From assembly GCA_963708205.1 (NCBI GenBank), contig OY970196.1:2294001-2358000 (forward strand): 64,000 bases of DNA. The letters are read 5' to 3'. Shown here piece after piece: positions 52,906 through 61,217 of the stretch. The DNA comes from CAVYTF01 sp963708205 (lineage in GTDB: Bacteria; Bacteroidota; Bacteroidia; Chitinophagales; Chitinophagaceae). Every line of letters begins with the position of its first letter. The first letter of the stretch is position 1. The notes below the pieces were generated by a model. The model ran no database searches, was not told the DNA's origin, and saw only the letters and a program-made list of their open reading frames with translations. Both the position numbers and the translations under genes were made by a program.

Positions 52906-53562
52906 TTAGAATTGATTTTTTAAACCAAATGCAAGGTCACCTGCATCCCCAAGTCCCGGAACAATATATCCTTTTGCCGTAAGTTCTTCGTCAATATCAC
53001 CGCACCAGATATTTATTTTTTTTCCCGTTTCGCGCAGCACATATTCTATGCCTATGCTGCATGCAATAGCAGTAACTACGTGTATTTCCGAAGGTATGCC
53101 GCCTTCTTCATCCAAAGCAAGAATGGCTTTCACAAGCGATGCACCAGTTGCGAGCATTGGATCTGCAATTATTAAAATTCTATTTTGCAATGATGGACAG
53201 CTAAGATATTCAAGATTGATATCAAACGAGCCTTCACGATCATGTTTGCGGTAAGCTGAAATAAATGCATTATCCGCTTTATCAAAATAATTTAATAAAC
53301 CCTGGTGAAGAGGCAATCCTGCACGTAAGATTGTTGCAAGCACAGGCTGCTCTTTTAAAACTTTACTGTTGTGAATACCGAGAGGAGTTTGTATCTCTGT
53401 TTCTTTCCATGGTAATGTTTTACTTATTTCATAAGCAGCAGCTTCTCCAAAACGCTCAAGATTTTTACGAAAACGCATCCTGTTTTGCTGTATAATTTCA
53501 TCACGCAATTCACTTATCCAGTTGCTGATCAAACTATGTTTATCACTTAAATTCACAAGCAT
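52906..53562 (-). CDS. upp: Uracil phosphoribosyltransferase
   Basis: The enzyme makes UMP from uracil and PRPP in pyrimidine salvage. The 218-residue protein has the PRPP-binding motif ILIIADPMLATGASLVKAI, ILRAGLPLHQGLL, and the uracil-binding end GYIVPGLGDAGDLAFG. The N-terminal part is close to the Bacteroidota form. A -7-like TAACTTAG lies four bases before its ATG. With adenine deaminase 500 bp away it forms a loose salvage neighbourhood. Confidence 0.95.
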   Translation of the reverse strand: MLVNLSDKHSLISNWISELRDEIIQQNRMRFRKNLERFGEAAAYEISKTLPWKETEIQTPLGIHNSKVLKEQPVLATILRAGLPLHQGLLNYFDKADNAFISAYRKHDREGSFDINLEYLSCPSLQNRILIIADPMLATGASLVKAILALDEEGGIPSEIHVVTAIACSIGIEYVLRETGKKINIWCGDIDEELTAKGYIVPGLGDAGDLAFGLKNQF

Positions 53563-53656
53563 GTTGCTAAGTTAGGATGAATTGGCGGATTGATGATTTC
53601 CGCATGTTTTAGCATTAATATTAGGTTTAATTTTAAAAGCTATTTTTAATCTTGTT

Positions 53657-54076
53657 ATGAAAAAAATATTTTTAATTATTTGTATTGTGCTTGCATCATG
53701 CAGCAACAAGCCAAAAACTTTTGACACAAATGATTATGATAAAAACAAACAAAGTATTATTTTAAGTGAACAGAATAATCCTTTGAATTTTCTAACGATA
53801 GAAGGTGATAAGCATAAAAATCTGATCGGTCAAACAGTTACAAAATGTGTTATTACAAACAACGCAACAGTTTGCGCATATAAAGATATCCGCATAAAAA
53901 TGTTAAGTTATAATAAAGAAGGAAATATGGTTGAAGAACATGAAGATATTTATACTGATCTGCTGAAACCCAGCAGCAGCGCCAATTTTAAAATAAAATA
54001 TCGGTTGCCTAAAGATGTTGATAGTATTGCTCTTTCTATTATGAGTGCAACTGCAATTGTTGATTCTCTAAAATAA
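53657..54076 (+). CDS. Small lipoprotein, hypothetical
   Basis: This 139-residue protein has a clear lipoprotein signal (IFLIICIVLASCSNK, Cys15). The mature part has alternating strands (GQTVTKCVITNNATVCAYKDIRIKMLSY, then LLKPSSSANFKIKYRLPKDVDSIALSI), which suggests a single immunoglobulin-like or FxLYD-like domain in which a chain such as this often modulates surface binding. Two further cysteines could form a disulfide. No family is certain. It ends directly at the 3' end of the convergent adenine deaminase gene, with no bases between. Confidence 0.65.
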   Translation: MKKIFLIICIVLASCSNKPKTFDTNDYDKNKQSIILSEQNNPLNFLTIEGDKHKNLIGQTVTKCVITNNATVCAYKDIRIKMLSYNKEGNMVEEHEDIYTDLLKPSSSANFKIKYRLPKDVDSIALSIMSATAIVDSLK

Positions 54077-55708
54077 TTAATCTACAAATTTAAATTTATC
54101 TCCATCAAACAAACCTTTATCACTCAGTTTTAAATGTGGAATAACAAGCAAAGCCATAAAGCTCAAAGTCATAAATGGTGCTGATAATTTAGATCCTAAG
54201 GCTTTCGCCATTGCGTCAATTTTTGTATAATCTTCTGCAACTTTATAACCATTTTGCGCACTCATTAAACCTGCGACAGGTAAGGATAAGATCATTTTAT
54301 TTTCATTGTCTGAACAACTCACTCCGCCTTTTTCTTTGATGATTAAATTTACTGCACTTACAATGTTTTCATTGTCCACACCAACAGCAATAATATTATG
54401 ACTGTCGTGTGCAACTGAAGATGCAATAGCGCCGCGTTTCAATGCGAAATTTTTAATAAAAGCTTTCGCAACAGGACATTTTTTGTAACGATTAACAACA
54501 ACGATTTTCAAAATATCATTTTCAATATCGTTTTGTAATTCCCCATTTTTAGCAATTAATTCTTGTTCAATTTTATTTGTGATTAATTGTCCATCAAATG
54601 CTTCAATGACTTGAATTTTTTTATTTTCTTTTGAAAATATTTTCAAGTCTTCAACCCTTATTTCTTCGCAATCAAAATTATTTATTGGCGAAATTTCAAC
54701 ACTTTCAATCAATGTCTTTCCATCCTCCGCCACAAGTTTTCCGTCAATAAAAGATTGCAAAACGATGAAGTTTTTCAAATCTTCAACAACAATAAAATCT
54801 GCTGCATCACCTTCACGAAGCAAACCAGCATCAAGCCTGTAATGCAGTACAGGATTTACACACGCGGCTTTTATGATTTTGAAAATATCAATATTTTTTG
54901 AAACAGCTCTTGCACATAATTGATTAATATGTCCTGCAACCAAACTGTCCGGATGTTTGTCATCACTGCAAAACATTATCTCATTTTCATGATCATTCAG
55001 CAGATCGATCAATGCTTCAAAATTTTTCGCTGCGCTTCCTTCACGAATTAAAATTTTCATTCCATATTTTAATTTATCAAGTGCCTCTTCCTTTGTAAAG
55101 CATTCATGGTCTGTGGAAATTCCTGCATCAATATATTTTTTTGCAAGCTCGCCTCGCAATCCAGGCGCATGCCCGTCAACAGGTTTATTCAATTCATGCG
55201 CAGCTTTTATTTTTTTCAACGCTTCCTTATCGCCATTCAAAACGCCCGGAAAGTTCATCATCTCGCTCAAATATTTTATCTCATCTTTTTCCAATAATTT
55301 TTTTACAGCATCACTTTCAAGCGAAGCGCCGGATGTTTCAAAAACTGTTGCAGGCACACAACTCGGTGCGCCAAAATAAAATTTAAACGGAACTTTATTT
55401 CCATTCTCAATCATGAACTCAATGCCCTGAAACCCGCACACATTCGCTATTTCATGCGGATCGCTCACCGTTGCAACAGTGCCGTGAACGCTTGCCAATC
55501 TTGCAAATTCAGAAGGGATCAACATGCTGCTTTCAATATGCACATGCGCATCTATAAAGCCCGGCAATAAAAAAGTTTTAATTTCAGAATTTGGATTTTC
55601 AATTTTATTTATTGATTTTATTTTTCCATTTTCAACAACAACTTCTGCTGCATAAATTTCTTTTTTCCAGACATCAACAAGATTTCCTTTTATTGAAAAA
55701 GATTGCAT
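54077..55708 (-). CDS. ade: Adenine deaminase
   Basis: The enzyme converts adenine to hypoxanthine and ammonia in purine salvage, with bound metal ions. The 543-residue protein belongs to the Ade branch of the amidohydrolases: FLLPGFIDAHVHIESSM (metal-binding His pair), VATVSDPHEIANVCG, VDGHAPGL, STDHECFTKEEA and FCSDDKHPDSL (metal-ligand Asp). The C-terminal domain has the AHDSHNIIAVG stretch specific to the family. It stands alone on the minus strand; a repeat copy lies just upstream of its start. Confidence 0.95.
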   Translation of the reverse strand: MQSFSIKGNLVDVWKKEIYAAEVVVENGKIKSINKIENPNSEIKTFLLPGFIDAHVHIESSMLIPSEFARLASVHGTVATVSDPHEIANVCGFQGIEFMIENGNKVPFKFYFGAPSCVPATVFETSGASLESDAVKKLLEKDEIKYLSEMMNFPGVLNGDKEALKKIKAAHELNKPVDGHAPGLRGELAKKYIDAGISTDHECFTKEEALDKLKYGMKILIREGSAAKNFEALIDLLNDHENEIMFCSDDKHPDSLVAGHINQLCARAVSKNIDIFKIIKAACVNPVLHYRLDAGLLREGDAADFIVVEDLKNFIVLQSFIDGKLVAEDGKTLIESVEISPINNFDCEEIRVEDLKIFSKENKKIQVIEAFDGQLITNKIEQELIAKNGELQNDIENDILKIVVVNRYKKCPVAKAFIKNFALKRGAIASSVAHDSHNIIAVGVDNENIVSAVNLIIKEKGGVSCSDNENKMILSLPVAGLMSAQNGYKVAEDYTKIDAMAKALGSKLSAPFMTLSFMALLVIPHLKLSDKGLFDGDKFKFVD

Positions 55709-55735
55709 TTTATTTTTTTAATGAAGATAAAAGAG

Positions 55736-55816
55736 ATTTTTTTGAGCCAGAGTTTAGTAATATATATTAAACTGCCGTTGCGTCGCACTCTTGTACGCTT
55801 TGTAATTCTATTCAGC
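55736..55816 (+). repeat. Dispersed intergenic repeat, copy 4
   Basis: It has the T run, GAGCCAGA head, the core TTGCGTCGCACTCTTGTACG at 55778-55797 and the tail TTGTAATTCTATTCAGC. It lies in the 145-bp gap between the divergent ade and GH31 genes. Confidence 0.9.
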
Positions 55817-55853
55817 AATAAAAACATTATTTTCAAGCTTTCAATTTCGTTTC

Positions 55854-58205
55854 ATGAAAAAAATTATTTCAATCATACCACTTATTTTTTCTGCTCAATT
55901 AATTTTTGCTCAACAAAACTCCACTTCAAATACAGGAACTTTGATCATACTTAAATCCAATGGCGAATGGACATTTCAGCAATATGCACCAAACATTTTT
56001 AAAGTTATTTTTCAGCCAAAAGATTATTTGAAAAATGAAAACATCAGCGATGCTGTTATAAAAAAACCTTTATATTCTTCCTATAAACAAACTGTCGTAA
56101 CGAAGGAAAATTCTAAAAAAATTTCGTGGGATGGCTTCACTATTTTTGTAAAAGGTGATTCTATCTTTTTTGGAAATGATAAGCGTGCTGCATTAATTTC
56201 TTATCATGATTCAAACAATTATAAAGGCTTTCGTTTTTTATTGCACGACAGTGAAAAAATATTTGGTTCCGGCGAACGTGCGCTGCCATTGAATCGCAGA
56301 GGATATAAATTGCCTTTATACAACAATCCATCTTATGGTTACGGCGAAGGTGCAGATGCTTTGAATTATTCAGTTCCTTTCATCACTTCATCAAATCACT
56401 ATGGGTTATTTTTCGACAATGCATCAAAAGGTTATCTTGATATTGGTAAAACAAATTCAAATGTTTTGGAGTATGGCGCGTACGCTGGTCAATTAAATTT
56501 TTATATCATTCTTGGTGATGATTATCCTTCAATTCTTCAGTCATATTTCAAACTAACAGGCACGCAGCCTTTGCCGCCGCGCTGGGCTTTGGGAAGTTTT
56601 ATGAGCCGATTTGGTTACACTTCAGAAAAGCAAGTAAAAGATATCTATGATAAAATGCGCAATGATTCTATTCCTTTTGATGCAGTGATTTTTGATCTCT
56701 TTTGGTTTGGTGACAGCATCAAGCACACACTTGGAAATCTTGAATGGATGAACCCAAAGAAATGGAAAAAACCAGAAAAAATGATTGAGGGTTTTAAGGA
56801 TGATGATGTTAATACAATCCTTGTTACCGAACCTTATGCACTTGAAGGAACACTTGACTATGATCTCTTTAAATCCTTTGTGGCTGTAGACAGCAGCGGA
56901 AAGCCATATACCTTGACAGACTTTTATTTTGGTCGTGGTGGCTTGATTGATATGTTTAGAAATGATTCAAAAAACTTCTTCTGGATTTTTTATCAAAAAC
57001 AAATGGAAAATGGTGTTGAAGGGTGGTGGGAAGATTTGGGCGAGCCTGAAAAACATCCGGCGGATATGTATCACAACCTAAGAGATTTTGGTTATAAAAG
57101 ATTATTCAGTGCAAATGAAGTGCACAATGTTTACGGGCATTACTGGAATAAAATGTTGTATGAAAAATTTGCAGAAAATTATCCGAACAAAAGATTATTC
57201 AGTTTGAGTAGAGCTGGTTTTGCAGGTACACAACGGTATTCAATTTTTCCGTGGAGTGGCGATGTAAGCCGCAGCTGGAGCGGGTTTCGTGCTCAATTAC
57301 CTTTAATGCTTGGCATGAGCATGAGTGGTATTCCTTACATTCATGCGGATGCAGGTGGCTTCGCTGGCGGCGATGGTGATAATGAACTATATGTGCGATG
57401 GCTTCAGTTTGCAGCGTTCACGCCTATTTTTCGACCGCATGGAACAGCGCTTTATAATGCTGATCCGAATGCTTTTAGTTTTCCAAGCGAAATCGCTTTG
57501 ATTGATACACCTTATCGAAATATTGCAAAGCAGGCTGATATTGAACGATACAAATTATTGCCGTATAATTATACATTGAGTTATCGTGAAACTGTTTATG
57601 GAGAGCCGCTTGTAAGTCCGTTGTATTATTATTTTGGAAATGATACAACTGCAATAAATATTAATGATGAATTTATGCGCGGCGCTGAAATGCTTGTTGC
57701 GCCTGTGTTACAGAAGAATGCAACTGAAAGAAAAATTTATTTACCAAAAGGTGAATGGTATAATTTTTACACAAATAAAAAAGTTGATGGAGAAAAATGG
57801 ATTGATGAAAATGTAGATCTTTCACATATTCCTGTGTTTGTAAAAGCAGGAAGTTTTATTCCTATGGTTGATAAAAAAATTATTCGCACCACAAAAGATT
57901 GCACCACTGATAGTTTAATTTGGAATTATTATACTTCAGAAAAATCATCTTCTTACACAATGTTTGATGATGATGGTGAAGGTAAAAATTCAATTCAGCA
58001 AAAGCAATTTGAATTAATCACGTCCTCGGAAACTTATTCAAATCATACCTATCATTTTAAATTTTCTTCAAACGAAGGGATGTTCAAAGGCAAACCATCC
58101 TTACGAAAAATAATTTTGGTTGTACATGGTTTGAAGAATGATGAAGTGAAAAGAGTAAAATTTACTTTCACCGGAAGCCCTTTATCCATTAATGTTTCAG
58201 AGTAA
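55854..58205 (+). CDS. Glycoside hydrolase family 31 enzyme
   Basis: This exported 783-residue enzyme has a signal peptide (residues 1-19, ending FAQ), an N-terminal beta-sandwich, a TIM barrel and C-terminal beta domains. The nucleophile is Asp394 in GWWEDLGEPE, the acid/base Asp470 in WSGDVSRSW. Other family marks are GSGERALPLNRRG, PPRWALGSFMSRFGY and FAAFTPIFRPHG-like residues. GH31 members act on alpha-glucosides, alpha-xylosides, alpha-galactosides or sulfoquinovosides, or are transglycosylases; the motifs here do not decide. It may act on the same alpha-glucans as the GH97 enzyme, but the two genes are 36 kb apart. Confidence 0.92.
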   Translation: MKKIISIIPLIFSAQLIFAQQNSTSNTGTLIILKSNGEWTFQQYAPNIFKVIFQPKDYLKNENISDAVIKKPLYSSYKQTVVTKENSKKISWDGFTIFVKGDSIFFGNDKRAALISYHDSNNYKGFRFLLHDSEKIFGSGERALPLNRRGYKLPLYNNPSYGYGEGADALNYSVPFITSSNHYGLFFDNASKGYLDIGKTNSNVLEYGAYAGQLNFYIILGDDYPSILQSYFKLTGTQPLPPRWALGSFMSRFGYTSEKQVKDIYDKMRNDSIPFDAVIFDLFWFGDSIKHTLGNLEWMNPKKWKKPEKMIEGFKDDDVNTILVTEPYALEGTLDYDLFKSFVAVDSSGKPYTLTDFYFGRGGLIDMFRNDSKNFFWIFYQKQMENGVEGWWEDLGEPEKHPADMYHNLRDFGYKRLFSANEVHNVYGHYWNKMLYEKFAENYPNKRLFSLSRAGFAGTQRYSIFPWSGDVSRSWSGFRAQLPLMLGMSMSGIPYIHADAGGFAGGDGDNELYVRWLQFAAFTPIFRPHGTALYNADPNAFSFPSEIALIDTPYRNIAKQADIERYKLLPYNYTLSYRETVYGEPLVSPLYYYFGNDTTAININDEFMRGAEMLVAPVLQKNATERKIYLPKGEWYNFYTNKKVDGEKWIDENVDLSHIPVFVKAGSFIPMVDKKIIRTTKDCTTDSLIWNYYTSEKSSSYTMFDDDGEGKNSIQQKQFELITSSETYSNHTYHFKFSSNEGMFKGKPSLRKIILVVHGLKNDEVKRVKFTFTGSPLSINVSE

Positions 58206-58488
58206 TATAAATCAAAAAGCCTCGCATTGCTACGAAGCTTTTGAATGATTTGCTTCCTGTACCTGTGGAAGCTTGCGATGAAACAATAAATAGAAACCCG
58301 GATATTGGATCTTTGGATATTGGATATTTTTCTTGGACTTTGGATTTTAAAACTAAGTCAGTTATTTCCGTTTTAGTTTTACAATGTAAAGGTATCAGTG
58401 TTTTGAGTTAGCAAGTTTCTTGTAGAATTTAAAAATATCCCAATCGGACAAAATATAATTTTTGGAAAAAGAATTGCAAGCGAGAAAT
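58206..58488. other. Structured 283-bp gap after the GH31 gene
   Basis: It holds a terminator-like hairpin (58215-58242), a perfect GCTTCC/GGAAGC hairpin (58252-58257 and 58267-58272), an outer TCGCA/TGCGA pair (58222-58226 and 58274-58278) and two 15-bp near-copies in tandem, GGATATTGGATCTTT and GGATATTGGATATTT (58300-58329). I see no gene. Confidence 0.6.
58215..58242 (+). terminator. Probable terminator of the GH31 gene
   Basis: AAAAGC (58215-58220) pairs with GCTTTT (58237-58242) and, past a one-base mismatch, TCG pairs with CGA around an 8-nt loop. The T run is inside the stem only, so strength is uncertain. Confidence 0.4.
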
Positions 58489-59166
58489 TTATTTCTCAAA
58501 AAGATCAGGTCTGCGTAATTGAGTATTCATTATTGATTTGTTGTGACGCCACTCTTCAATGATTTTAGGATTGCCGCTTAACAATTCATCCGGAACTTTC
58601 CATCCCCGAAAATCTGCAGGACGTGTGTAAACAGGCGGCGCTAAAAGACCATCCTGGAAAGAATCGAAGAGAGCAGATGTTTCATCATTCAGTACGCCAG
58701 GAATTAATCTTCCAATGGCATCAACTAAAATTGCTGCAGGCAATTCACCACCACTTAAAACATAATCTCCAATGGAAATCTCTTTTGTAATAAAATGATC
58801 TCTGATGCGCTGATCAATTCCTTTATAATGCCCGCAGATTATTAAAATATTTTCTTTAAGAGAAAGTTGGTTAGCAATTTTTTGATTGAATAATTCGCCA
58901 TCGGGTGTCATAAAAATTATTTCATCAAATTTTTTTTCTTTTTGTAAATCTTCAATTGCATTCACAAGTGGTTCGCACATCATCACCATTCCTGCGCCGC
59001 CGCCATATTGATAATCGTCAATTTGTCCATATTCATTCACTGCCCATTTGCGTAGATTGTGAATTTGTATTTCAAGCAAACCCTTGTCCTGCGCGCGTTT
59101 CATGATGCTGTGACTTAATGGACTTGCAAGAAGTTCGGGTAAAACAGTGAGAATGTTGATGATCAT
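58489..59166 (-). CDS. trmD: tRNA (guanine37-N1)-methyltransferase
   Basis: TrmD methylates G37 next to the anticodon of tRNAs, preventing frameshifts. The 225-residue SPOUT protein has FLPELL-like N-terminus (INILTVLPELL), DDYQYGGGAGMVM, ICGHYKGIDQRI and the knot region EISIGDYVLSGGELPAAILVDAIGRLIPG. YTRPADFRGWKVPDELLSG follows as usual. I start it at the ATG at 59166; a TTG just before it is excluded because the -7 element TAAATTTG (59172-59179) ends five bases upstream of the ATG. It is not in the usual rpsP-rimM-trmD-rplS operon. Confidence 0.96.
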   Translation of the reverse strand: MIINILTVLPELLASPLSHSIMKRAQDKGLLEIQIHNLRKWAVNEYGQIDDYQYGGGAGMVMMCEPLVNAIEDLQKEKKFDEIIFMTPDGELFNQKIANQLSLKENILIICGHYKGIDQRIRDHFITKEISIGDYVLSGGELPAAILVDAIGRLIPGVLNDETSALFDSFQDGLLAPPVYTRPADFRGWKVPDELLSGNPKIIEEWRHNKSIMNTQLRRPDLFEK

Positions 59167-59171
59167 CAAAT

Positions 59172-59179
59172 CAAATTTA
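59172..59179 (-). promoter_or_regulatory. -7 element directly before trmD
   Basis: TAAATTTG matches TAnnTTTG exactly on the minus strand and lies five bases before the ATG; a TTG stands 21 nt further up (59201-59203). The mRNA would be leaderless or nearly so. Confidence 0.5.
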
Positions 59180-59199
59180 TGCGAGATTTTTTTATGACT

Positions 59200-59260
59200 C
59201 CAACTTTATATGTCTGATTAATCAGTTGCGTCGCAGTCCGTTTATCTTCTGTCTAAGTAT
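59200..59260 (+). repeat. Dispersed intergenic repeat, copy 5 (degenerate)
   Basis: CAGTTGCGTCGCAGTCCG at 59223-59240 matches the repeat core; the flanks are poorly preserved and the limits approximate. It lies between trmD and the S4 gene. Confidence 0.55.
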
Positions 59261-59266
59261 TAAACT

Positions 59267-59659
59267 TTAGTCTTCATTCATAAAATCTTCCAAATCTCTT
59301 TTCTGTTTTTTGGTTGGCTTTCCTGTTTTACTCATTCGCTTGCCGGTATAAAATGCTGATGTTTGAATTTGTGAATTATCTGTTTCTTCCTCAGGAGAAA
59401 TATCAATATAATATTTTATTGCTTCACTGAATTGAACACGGTTATCAAGCAAGCCTGTAACTTTTATTATCCATTTTTTCGCTTCTGTTTTTATTTCATA
59501 CTCTTCGCTGAGGTTCACTGATTTAGAGGCTTTCAGCGGTTTGCCATGCATCTTCACTTTACTTTTTTCGCAAGCATCGGCAGCCTGAGAACGGGTTTTA
59601 AAAATTCTGATTGCCCACAAATATTTATCTATGCGAAGTTTTTCTTTTGTTTCTGCCAA
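59267..59659 (-). CDS. S4-domain RNA-binding protein (Hsp15/HslR-like)
   Basis: This is a small S4 RNA-binding protein of 130 residues, like heat-shock protein Hsp15, which recycles stalled 50S subunits. The S4 motif is EKLRIDKYLWAIRIFKTRSQAADACEKSKVKMHGKPLKASKSV. A basic C-terminal tail (KRMSKTGKPTKKQKRDLEDF) follows. I place the start at the TTG at 59659 (MAETKEKLRIDKYLW) because the family begins just before the S4 motif. The longer frame back to a TTG at 59710 would run into a dispersed repeat copy. Confidence 0.85.
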   Translation of the reverse strand: MAETKEKLRIDKYLWAIRIFKTRSQAADACEKSKVKMHGKPLKASKSVNLSEEYEIKTEAKKWIIKVTGLLDNRVQFSEAIKYYIDISPEEETDNSQIQTSAFYTGKRMSKTGKPTKKQKRDLEDFMNED

Positions 59660-59680
59660 TGAGATTTTGTTTAATAGTAA

Positions 59681-59725
59681 AGAGAAAGATGAACGGAGCG
59701 TCGCAAGCAAAGTTCAATGTGTATT
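59681..59725 (-). repeat. Dispersed intergenic repeat, copy 6 (degenerate, reverse orientation)
   Basis: Read on the minus strand it contains TTGCGACGCTCCGTTCATCTT, close to copy 5 (TTGCGTCGCAGTCCGTTTATCTT split by small changes). It lies between the M20 and S4 genes. Confidence 0.5.
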
Positions 59726-59745
59726 CCGGCGTTGGTCACCAAAAA

Positions 59746-61116
59746 TTATTTCTTCATTTCTGCATAAAATTTATGGAAGTATGGAATGGTTTCAATGCCT
59801 TTATAAAAATTTGCAAGCTCGAATTTTTCATTTGGGCTGTGCAGGTTATCGCTGTCTAAACCGAAACCGAGAAACACAACTTTGCAACCTAACTCACTTT
59901 CGAACAAAGCTGTGATGGGAATGCTTCCGCCACCGCGAACAGGAATAGGAGCTTTGCCAAAAGTTGCTTCAATAGCTTTTGCTGCAGCACGATATTCGAT
60001 GCTGTCAACAGGCGTCATATAAGGATCTCCGCCATGATGTTCTTCTGCTTTTACTGTAACATAAGGCGGTGCAATTTTTATAAGATGATCAATTAAAAGA
60101 TCGGTCATTTTTCTTGTTTTTTGATTGGGCACCAAACGGCAACTGATCTTTGCAAATGCTTTCGAAGGCAGCACAGTCTTTGAACCTTCGCCAGTGTATC
60201 CGCCCCAAATGCCATTCACTTCGAGTGTTGGACGAATGCCTGTTCTTTCAATTGTTGAATAGCCTTTTTCACCCCACAATTCTTTCACCCCTAAATCTTT
60301 TTTATATTCATTTTCATCAAAGGGAGCTTTGGCAAGTTCTGCGCGTTCATCATCTGTTGATTCAACAACATCATCATAAAAATGAGGAATGGTTATGTGA
60401 TTATTTTCGTCATGCAAACTTGCGATCATGTGTGTAAGAATAGTGATAGGGTTTGCAACTGCGCCGCCATAAACGCCACTGTGCAGATCGCGGTTTGGAC
60501 CTGTTACTTCCACCTGGATATAACTTAACCCACGCACACCAACATCAATGCTTGGTGTTTCAAGACTGAGCATTGAAGTATCGCTTATTAAAATGACATC
60601 GGCTTTTAATAAGTCTTTATGGCTTTTTAAAAAGTCTGCAAGATGTGATGAGCCAACTTCTTCTTCTCCTTCAATAATAAATTTTATATTAACGGGAAGT
60701 GAATTGGTTTTCACCATTGTTTCAAATGCTTTTACATGCATATAAAACTGTCCTTTATCATCACAAGCGCCACGTGCATAAATTTTTTCATCTTTTATAA
60801 CCGGCTCAAAAGGCCCGCTGTGCCAGAGTTCCAGCGGATCGGGAGGCTGCACATCGTAATGTCCATATACTAAAACCGTGGGCTTTGCTGCATCAATTAT
60901 TTTTTCTGCGAAAACAACAGGATGACCTTTCGTTTCATAGATTTCTGCTTTATCAGTTCCTGCTTCTTCAAAACTTTTTTGCACAGCTTCGGCGCATTTG
61001 ACCATATCTTCTTTGTGTTCTGATCGTGCACTTACACTTGGTATGCGAAGCAATTCAAGAAGCTCACTTAAAAAACGATCTTTATTTTTTTCTTTATAAT
61101 CTTTCCATTCTTGCAT
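59746..61116 (-). CDS. M20 family dipeptidase
   Basis: This is a cytoplasmic zinc dipeptidase or aminoacylase-type enzyme of 456 residues. Zinc ligands and catalytic residues are seen in VYGHYDVQPPDP (His and the catalytic Asp), RGACDDKGQ (bridging Asp), IEGEEEVGS (catalytic Glu and ligand Glu), ISDTSM (Asp) and the late LHSPNEKFE (His). The lid domain is inserted in the middle (about 205-360). Closest by eye to carnosine-type dipeptidases (CNDP/DUG1). It lies 87 bp before the S4 gene. Confidence 0.94.
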   Translation of the reverse strand: MQEWKDYKEKNKDRFLSELLELLRIPSVSARSEHKEDMVKCAEAVQKSFEEAGTDKAEIYETKGHPVVFAEKIIDAAKPTVLVYGHYDVQPPDPLELWHSGPFEPVIKDEKIYARGACDDKGQFYMHVKAFETMVKTNSLPVNIKFIIEGEEEVGSSHLADFLKSHKDLLKADVILISDTSMLSLETPSIDVGVRGLSYIQVEVTGPNRDLHSGVYGGAVANPITILTHMIASLHDENNHITIPHFYDDVVESTDDERAELAKAPFDENEYKKDLGVKELWGEKGYSTIERTGIRPTLEVNGIWGGYTGEGSKTVLPSKAFAKISCRLVPNQKTRKMTDLLIDHLIKIAPPYVTVKAEEHHGGDPYMTPVDSIEYRAAAKAIEATFGKAPIPVRGGGSIPITALFESELGCKVVFLGFGLDSDNLHSPNEKFELANFYKGIETIPYFHKFYAEMKK

Positions 61117-61217
61117 AAAATTATTTTAAGAAAACGAATGTAGGATGTTTTCTTAAAAGCAAGCTGAAGAGTAAGCTGGAATGTAAATGCCTGGAGTTTT
61201 AGAATATTTTTTAAGGC

